Positions 58,987 to 64,000 of a stretch of 64,000 bases of DNA are shown piece after piece. The notes beneath the pieces were generated by a model. It had not been told where the DNA came from, did no database searches, and saw nothing but the letters and a program-made list of their open reading frames with translations. Position 1 is the first letter of the stretch. Every line of letters starts with the position of its first letter. The position numbers were made by a program, and so were the translations under genes. Source of the stretch: Bin87 sp965204685 (lineage in GTDB: Bacteria; Chloroflexota; Dehalococcoidia; Lucifugimonadales; UBA3495); NCBI GenBank assembly GCA_965204685.1, contig OZ242004.1, forward strand, positions 930,001-994,000. The letters run 5' to 3'.

Positions 58987-59997
58987 TTACACCGCAGCCA
59001 ACTCGCGACCCCTCTCGTGGGAGTGGCGGGCGAATGATCCCTCCGCAGCGTGCAGCGGGCCCCGAACCAGGAGCGTCGGAGTCGTGGAATGCCGCACCAC
59101 GTGGTCGCCCACGCTGCCGAACAGAGCCCGTCCCACGGAGCGACGGCCCCGGGTCGCCATTACCACCAGCCCGTTGTCCAGCCGGTTGGCCAGTTTAACG
59201 ATGGCGTGCTCAGGGCTTTCCTGCGAGAACACCACATCGACGTCGAACAGGGGGAACCGGGCGCGCAGGGCGTCGGCTTTTTTCCACAGGTATTCTTCCG
59301 AGGTGTGTGCCAGATCCCGGGCCATCACTTCGGGCTCGTTGAACGAAAAGGCCGTTCCGCCGAAGTGTCCCAAGTCGGAATTGGTGCGGAAGTAGTCTGC
59401 GCCCGGAGTGGAGCGGAACAGGGTGACCCGCGTGCCGAAGGTAGTGGCCAGTTCGCCCGCGTAGTCCAGCGCGTGTTCGGCAAACCCGGACCCGTCCAGC
59501 GGGACGATGATGTTCTCGAAGAACTGCGGCACCACCGGGCAGTCGGTCTTGTTGCAGCGCACGATCAGCGTCGGGTTCCGGACCGCGTTCACCACTTTGG
59601 CGGTCACGCTGCCGGTCAGCATACGGGAGAAACCCCCGCGGCCGTGGGTTGACATGACGACCAGCGCGCTGGGGTCGCGGTTGGCCACGCTGATGATGGC
59701 TTGGTGGGCCGGCTCCTCGTGGGCCTCGACGAATATCGGGGTCTCCACGCCCCAATGCTCCATGCGTCGCCTGATGCCCGCCAGGTCGGCTACCGTGCGG
59801 TCGTGCTCGCCGGCGGACATGGCGGCGCTGAAGCGTCCGTGGTCGGCGTCGGCGAACCACTCTGGGAGGGGCTCAAAGGACCGCACCAGCGTGAGCGGCG
59901 CACGCGTCGCGTTGGCCATCAACCGGGCTGCGGGGAGCGCTTGGGCTGACAATTTGGACCCGTCCAGGGGAACGATTATGTTGTTGCACAGTGTCAT
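58987..59997 (-). CDS. Tandem universal stress protein (two Usp domains)
   Basis: A 336-residue protein with two Usp domains. Domain 1 starts NNIIVPLDGSKLSAQALPAA and has the ATP-binding MSTHGRGGFSRMLTGSV. Domain 2 starts NIIVPLDGSGFAEHALDY and has MATRGRRSVGRALFGSVGDH, closing HSTTPTLLVRG. Tandem Usp proteins bind ATP and act in stress or persistence. GGAGGT precedes the ATG at 59997. Confidence 0.92.
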   Translation of the reverse strand: MTLCNNIIVPLDGSKLSAQALPAARLMANATRAPLTLVRSFEPLPEWFADADHGRFSAAMSAGEHDRTVADLAGIRRRMEHWGVETPIFVEAHEEPAHQAIISVANRDPSALVVMSTHGRGGFSRMLTGSVTAKVVNAVRNPTLIVRCNKTDCPVVPQFFENIIVPLDGSGFAEHALDYAGELATTFGTRVTLFRSTPGADYFRTNSDLGHFGGTAFSFNEPEVMARDLAHTSEEYLWKKADALRARFPLFDVDVVFSQESPEHAIVKLANRLDNGLVVMATRGRRSVGRALFGSVGDHVVRHSTTPTLLVRGPLHAAEGSFARHSHERGRELAAV

Positions 59998-60139
59998 GGG
60001 GTTACCTCCTTTTTGGCTACGTAGCCGTAGCGCTTTTGCCTTATTTGTGAAACGCTGCACATTCTTAATTCAGATAATCTTTATTGCTGACACAGATATA
60101 GTATCATGGCAGCGCCAACCACGCAATGGGGCGGAGGCG

Positions 60140-60175
60140 TGCAAAAACGAAACGAGGCCCGCATTTACGGGCCTC
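60140..60175 (-). terminator. Intrinsic terminator of the Usp gene at 60198
   Basis: On the minus strand GAGGCCCG-TAAATG-CGGGCCTC is followed by GTTTCGTTTTT, 22 nt after the stop codon. Confidence 0.8.
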
Positions 60176-60197
60176 GCCATCAAGGGATGTTGACTGG

Positions 60198-61130
60198 TCA
60201 ACGGATCACCAGCACCGGCGTGTTGGAGTGACGGATCACCCGGTCGGTGACGCTGCCCAGGACCATGCGGCCCACGCCGCTGCGGCCGTGGGTGGTCATC
60301 ACCACCAGGGACGGCTGGGCGACGGCCCGGTCGATGATGCTCTGGGCGATGTTGTCGTCCACCACGTGGGCAGTGTCGACGCCGTGGGCGTGGTCAATGG
60401 CCATGCGGTTGGTCACGTCCTCCAGGTAGGCGGCCACGCCTTCCGCGTCCTCATCAGCCATCTCCTCGGGTGAACCGGGATCAAAGTCGGGAACGGCGCC
60501 CAACTCCGGCGTGACCACTGTGAGCTGCCGCCGATAGTAATCGGCGGTTGGGGTCACCTGCAGGGCGGTGATGCGGGCCGACAGGGCAGCGGCCATGCTC
60601 ACGGCGTGGGGGATCGCCAGTTCCGAAAGGGCCGAACCGTCCAGCGGCACTACCACGGTCTTCAGCGACGTGCCGGGCGAGGCCGGGCCGGTGACCGTGG
60701 CGCGCACGATGAGCATGGGATTGGGCACGGTGTGCAACACCTTGTCGGTGATGCTGCCCATGACCCACCGGGAGATGCCGCCGCGCCCGTGGGTGCACAT
60801 GACCACCAGGGCGCCCGGGTCGGTGCCGGCCTGGGCGACGATAACGTCGGCGGCGGGACCGCGCTGGGTGGCGACGTTGACGGCGAACCCGGCAGCTTCC
60901 AGGCGCTGTCGAGTGGGCTCCAGAGCGGCCTCGGCCCGCTCCCGCGCTCCCATCTGCAGCTGGTCCGCAACGCGCGGCGAGCGCGAGCCCAGGACACTGC
61001 CGGGGAGGACATCGTAGGCCTGGACGAGCTCAATGGGCGCCGAAAGGTTCGCGGCCACCAGCTCGACGTAGGGCAGAGCCTGTTCCGCCAGGTCGGATCC
61101 GTCCAACGGAACGATTATTTTCGAGTACAT
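60198..61130 (-). CDS. Tandem universal stress protein (two Usp domains)
   Basis: A 310-residue protein, second of two neighbouring tandem-Usp genes. Domain 1: YSKIIVPLDGSDLAEQALPY with VMCTHGRGGISRWVMGSITD. Domain 2: KTVVVPLDGSALSELAIPHA with VMTTHGRSGVGRMVLGSVTD and HSNTPVLVIR. Both ATP-binding loops (GxxGxxxGS/V) look intact. It has its own terminator, so it is transcribed separately from the downstream copy. Confidence 0.92.
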   Translation of the reverse strand: MYSKIIVPLDGSDLAEQALPYVELVAANLSAPIELVQAYDVLPGSVLGSRSPRVADQLQMGARERAEAALEPTRQRLEAAGFAVNVATQRGPAADVIVAQAGTDPGALVVMCTHGRGGISRWVMGSITDKVLHTVPNPMLIVRATVTGPASPGTSLKTVVVPLDGSALSELAIPHAVSMAAALSARITALQVTPTADYYRRQLTVVTPELGAVPDFDPGSPEEMADEDAEGVAAYLEDVTNRMAIDHAHGVDTAHVVDDNIAQSIIDRAVAQPSLVVMTTHGRSGVGRMVLGSVTDRVIRHSNTPVLVIR

Positions 61131-61359
61131 ACGGTCTTCGTTCTCCAGGGGTTTGGATTATCGCGGTGGCGGTGTCGCCGAATTCAAGTGTACCACCGGC
61201 GGCGAGCTTCAGGCGCCGGCGCACCGAAGGCGCAACGGTTCAGACTTGCGGGGAAAGTGTCATAGGAGTTACGCAGTTGAAGTGGTACGCGTAAACCGAG
61301 GCGGGTTGAAACGTGAATCCGGTAGGGTGGGGGCGAGCTTTGGGGAGGTGCATTGGAGC

Positions 61360-61551
61360 ATGAACGCGGCGCGCTGCGACGAGTTCGACTACATTCAGTT
61401 TCTGGTGGCGGCGCAGGGCGTTTTCAGTTGTACCGAGGCGGCCCGTTGTCAACCGGCCGCGTCGGAAGCCCCAACCCACAACACCTTTACCCGCCCAATG
61501 ATGGACGACGCGCCCCCGGCGTCCACCTCCCAAATTGGCCGATTTGGGTAG
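61360..61551 (+). pseudogene. Transposase N-terminal fragment
   Basis: From the ATG at 61360 about 45 residues (CDEFDYIQFLVAAQGVFSCT, then EAARCQP and APTHNTFTR) resemble the start of IS4/IS701-like transposases common in Chloroflexota. After that the frame carries unrelated sequence and stops at 61551. The DDE catalytic core is absent. Confidence 0.6.
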
Positions 61552-61797
61552 CATACTCAACATACAGAAGGGAAAACCGAGAGACCCTGCCCGCGTCTCC
61601 TGAACTGTTGAGCCGTTGGCAGGGGAGAGTCTAAAATGCCAGGGGTCAAGGGTGGATGGCTACTCACGCGTACCCAGTTTGTCATCTCGAGGAGCGAAAC
61701 GACGTGGCGACCGCGTTCCCGCAAGCAGCGTTCCTTGCCCCAACGAGATTGCCGCGCTTCGCTCGCAATGACATAGGAGTTACGCAGTTGGGACCGT

Positions 61798-61896
61798 CAT
61801 TCCGGCGAAAGCCGGAACTCAGTAACCGAAATCGTTAAACACCGTTCTGTTTCCGTCGCTATACCATCGCTGGACTCCTGCTTTCGCAGGAGTGAC
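61798..61896. repeat. Gene-less inverted pair of GTCATTCC palindromes (MITE-like)
   Basis: A 25-nt copy at 61798-61822 and an inverted variant (stem ACTCCTGC-TTTC-GCAGGAGT) at 61872-61896 enclose 49 nt. Base changes in the inverted copy occur on both stem arms and keep the hairpin. Confidence 0.75.
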
Positions 61897-62174
61897 GGGC
61901 ATGTGGCTTCAAGTGCGAACTCCTATGACAGTTTAAGCGGAGTGGGTACGCGTGAATGGATGGCTGCCAAAATCCGCGCTACGAATATGGTCTTTAATCG
62001 CGGGCCGGGCGCGCTCGGTCCGGCGGATGATATTAGTACGAAAAGCGTCGTTATGTAATCTGTATGTTGTTGCAATCGTAAGATTGACAACGATAATCAA
62101 CACTGCAATAATCGCCAGCACTTCATTTGCCGCTCAAAACTCCCGGCAAATCACCCCGCATGGAGGGAAGAACT

Positions 62175-63404
62175 TTGTTCACCAAGTACAGGTTATTGGC
62201 GCTTACCATGGTGATGGCCATCGTAACGGTCATCGCCATTGCGGCCTGCTCGCCGGCGGAACCGCAGGTCGTCACGGAGCAAGTGGAAGTCACCCGCGTA
62301 GTGACCGAACAGGTCGAAGTCGAAAAACAGGTTGAAGTTCCGGTCACCCAAATCGTCGAAAAGGAAGTCGAAGTCGAGAAGGTCGTAGAAAAAGAGGTTG
62401 AGGTCGAGAAGGTTGTCACGGAGCAGGTGGAAGTCACCCGCGTCGTCGAGGTGATGGCTCCCGAGGGACCGAAAGAAACCATCATCTTTGGTGACCTGAA
62501 CTGGTCCAGCGCGCTGTTGCAGAACCGCATCGCGCAGTACATCGTCGAGAAGGGATACGGCTATCCCACCGACGTGAAGTTCGGCGCGACCCTGCCCCTG
62601 TTCCAGGGTTTGCAGAACGGCGATACCCACGTGACCATGGAGATCTGGCTGCCCAACCAGAATGAAGCTTGGAACGCCGCGCGTGAAGAGGGAGCGGTGC
62701 TGTCCGTGGGCCAGAGCCTGGGCAAGGACTGGCAGTCCGCCTTCGTCATCCCCGCCTACCTACAGGAACAGTATCCGGAACTGGACAGCGTAGAAGACCT
62801 GAAGGACCAGCAGTACAAGGACCTGTTCAAGACTGCCGAAACCGGCGACAAGGCGCGCCTGGTGTCCTGCATAATCGGCTGGGCTTGTGAAGGAGTCAAC
62901 GCCAAGCAGATTGAGGGATACGGACTGAACGATCACGTCCACATCGTCAACCCCGGTGATGGGGCCGCGCTGAACGCCGACCTTTACGGCGCTTATGAGC
63001 GGGGCGAACCCTGGCTAGGTTACCAGTGGGGCACCAATGATCCGGCGCTGAAGCTGGACCTGGTTCGTCTCGAAGAACCGCCTTACAGCGCGGAGTGTGA
63101 GTACACCACATTTGCCTGCGGCTACCCGGATGCTACTATCCTGATAGCGGTGTACCCGGACCTGCCCGGTCGGGCCCCCGATGTTGTGGAGATGCTGCGG
63201 AAATGGGATTTCAACATCAACATTTACAAAGCGGTAGTGCGCTGGCAGGGCGAGAACCCGGACGCTGACGTGAAGGCCACGGCCCTGTGGTGGTTGAACA
63301 ACAACGCCGACATCTGGGGCAGTTGGGTCACCGACGAGGCTGCCGAAGGCATCCAGGCCGCGCTGAGCGCCGGTGAAGAGGCTGAAGGCTGGCCGACTGA
63401 GTAA
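62175..63404 (+). CDS. Glycine betaine/proline-type ABC transporter substrate-binding lipoprotein
   Basis: A 409-residue lipoprotein. A signal helix (LLALTMVMAIVTVIAIAACS) places the lipobox Cys near residue 26. A linker of about 65 residues built of V-E-V-x-K/T-x-V units follows, then an OpuAC/ProX-like domain: IIFGDLNWSSALLQNRIAQY, VTMEIWLPNQNEAW and LVSCIIGWACEGVNAKQIEG. I chose the TTG at 62175 (LFTKYRLLALT) because GGAGGG precedes it by 8 nt; an ATG at 62160 overlaps that site. No permease or ATPase is adjacent. Confidence 0.88.
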   Translation: MFTKYRLLALTMVMAIVTVIAIAACSPAEPQVVTEQVEVTRVVTEQVEVEKQVEVPVTQIVEKEVEVEKVVEKEVEVEKVVTEQVEVTRVVEVMAPEGPKETIIFGDLNWSSALLQNRIAQYIVEKGYGYPTDVKFGATLPLFQGLQNGDTHVTMEIWLPNQNEAWNAAREEGAVLSVGQSLGKDWQSAFVIPAYLQEQYPELDSVEDLKDQQYKDLFKTAETGDKARLVSCIIGWACEGVNAKQIEGYGLNDHVHIVNPGDGAALNADLYGAYERGEPWLGYQWGTNDPALKLDLVRLEEPPYSAECEYTTFACGYPDATILIAVYPDLPGRAPDVVEMLRKWDFNINIYKAVVRWQGENPDADVKATALWWLNNNADIWGSWVTDEAAEGIQAALSAGEEAEGWPTE

Positions 63405-63429
63405 TCGCACCCTCTTATCATGGCCTTGC

Positions 63430-63463
63430 AAGGCGGCTTCCCCAGGGGAGCCGCCTTCTTTTC
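63430..63463 (+). terminator. Intrinsic terminator of the betaine-binding protein gene
   Basis: AAGGCGGCTTCCCC and AGGGGAGCCGCCTT pair with minimal loop, followed by CTTTTCT, 26 nt after the stop. Confidence 0.85.
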
Positions 63464-63517
63464 TGCTACAATGCAGCCGCTTTTCGAGCGCGACTTTCCG
63501 GACAGGATGCCATCCCA

Positions 63518-64000
63518 ATGACCACTGCCTCCGCTGCGACCGGCGTTACCGACGAAACACTGGCTACGCTGAAGGCCATTCCCACCCAGACGCTGATCGA
63601 CGGCCTGTGGGTGATGGGCTGGCCCATGAGCATGATCGAGGGGGCCAAGCCGCTGCAGCCGGGTCAGCACATGGCCGGCCGGGCGGTGACGCTGCGGTTC
63701 GTGCCGCACCGGCCCGACCTGGCGGCGGACAAGCCCAAGGGATCGGACTCGGCCGAGTACGTGGCCTTTGAGCTATGCGGGCCGGGCGAGGTGCTGGTGA
63801 TCGACGCCATGCGCTGGCCGTACAGCAGCATCGGCGGGGACATCAAGTTCTACCGCCTCTACCAGCGCGGCGTGGGCGGGCTGGTTACCGACGGCGCAGT
63901 GCGGGACACGAACACGCTCAAGGAGTATGGCTTTCCGGTGTACTCGGCGAACGCGACGGCCAAGCAGGGTCCGGCGGAGTTCTGGCCCTGGCACGTGAAC
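63518..64000 (+). CDS. RraA-family protein (partial; runs off window)
   Basis: The first 161 residues of an RraA-like protein. IPTQTLIDGLWVMGWPMSMI, HMAGRAVTLRFVPHRPDL, GEVLVIDAMRWPYSSIGGD and GVGGLVTDGAVRDTNTLKEY match the fold that includes 4-hydroxy-4-methyl-2-oxoglutarate aldolase and RNase E inhibitor RraA. The conserved Arg-Asp (VRD) metal site region is present, so an aldolase/decarboxylase role is plausible. AGGA lies upstream of the ATG. Confidence 0.85.
   Translation, partial: MTTASAATGVTDETLATLKAIPTQTLIDGLWVMGWPMSMIEGAKPLQPGQHMAGRAVTLRFVPHRPDLAADKPKGSDSAEYVAFELCGPGEVLVIDAMRWPYSSIGGDIKFYRLYQRGVGGLVTDGAVRDTNTLKEYGFPVYSANATAKQGPAEFWPWHVN

Larger units (their letters stand above)
61258..61930. 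mobile_element. Decayed insertion sequence region
   Basis: TGTCATAGGAGTTACGCAGT at 61258 has a direct copy (one mismatch) at 61769 and an inverted part (AACTCCTATGACA) ending at 61930, which suggests IS terminal repeats. A transposase N-terminal fragment lies about 100 nt inside the left end. The rest is filled with TCATTGCGAG-type (61680-61773) and GTCATTCC-type (61798-61896) palindromes. No other gene is seen from 61131 to 62174. Confidence 0.55.

Noticed and set aside
61153..61551. A full 132-codon protein
   Set aside because: Only residues from the ATG at 61360 for about 45 codons resemble a transposase; the part upstream overlaps the spacer before the Usp gene.

Overview
This window looks like a chromosome segment of a free-living Chloroflexota bacterium, most likely Dehalococcoidia/SAR202-like. 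The evidence is the GC-rich sequence, a Chloroflexota-type EF-Tu, and a lipoprotein with a long V/E/K-rich linker (62.2 kb). There are also four luciferase-like flavin monooxygenases, class III CoA-transferases, several SDRs and a Cys-less thiolase. This assignment rests on protein character, not on a phylogenetic computation.

Layout. 0-2.9 kb: leftward tRNA-Thr/Tyr/Thr-tuf-rpmG-secE-nusG operon, with tRNA-Gly opposite. 2.9-6.3 kb: alpha carbonic anhydrase with a coupled unknown gene, a PanE-like reductase and tandem PaREP1-like genes. 6.3-10.6 kb: a Ro60/TROVE gene (rsr) with an upstream Y-RNA-like tRNA-mimic RNA, a MNT/HEPN pair and serA. 10.8-18.9 kb: a J-domain protein with 23-residue repeats, three Uma2-type nucleases, two LLM oxidoreductases, an Mrr-type endonuclease and an alpha/beta hydrolase. 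18.9-31.7 kb: a beta-propeller, a peptide ABC transporter (binding protein and permeases leftward, both ATPases rightward), two CoA-transferases and a structured RNA. 31.7-43.6 kb: metabolic genes (SDRs, PfkB kinase, HpcH aldolase, LLM, FKBP, DUF362), a two-gene membrane system and small membrane proteins. 43.6-50.4 kb: two Septu-like ATPase/HNH modules on opposite strands flanking larE-larC and a VOC protein. 50.4-64 kb: GNAT, YchF-like GTPase, thiolase, repeats, a second structured RNA, amidohydrolase, LLM, two tandem-Usp proteins, a decayed IS, a betaine-type binding protein and an RraA-like gene.

Three observations stand out. (1) Two intergenic regions, about 28.19-28.47 kb and 54.36-54.57 kb, appear to be paralogous structured noncoding RNAs: they share an 18-nt block and a 7-bp long-range helix, while their 12-13 bp closing stems are both perfect but unlike in sequence. 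(2) A Y-RNA-like gene with a tRNA T-arm lies directly upstream of rsr. (3) A single GIY-YIG nuclease gene sits between perfect 25-bp inverted repeats inside the peptide-transporter operon, and gene-less pairs of the same repeat occur elsewhere. Related palindromes are scattered between genes, and one of another family is read in frame inside larC.
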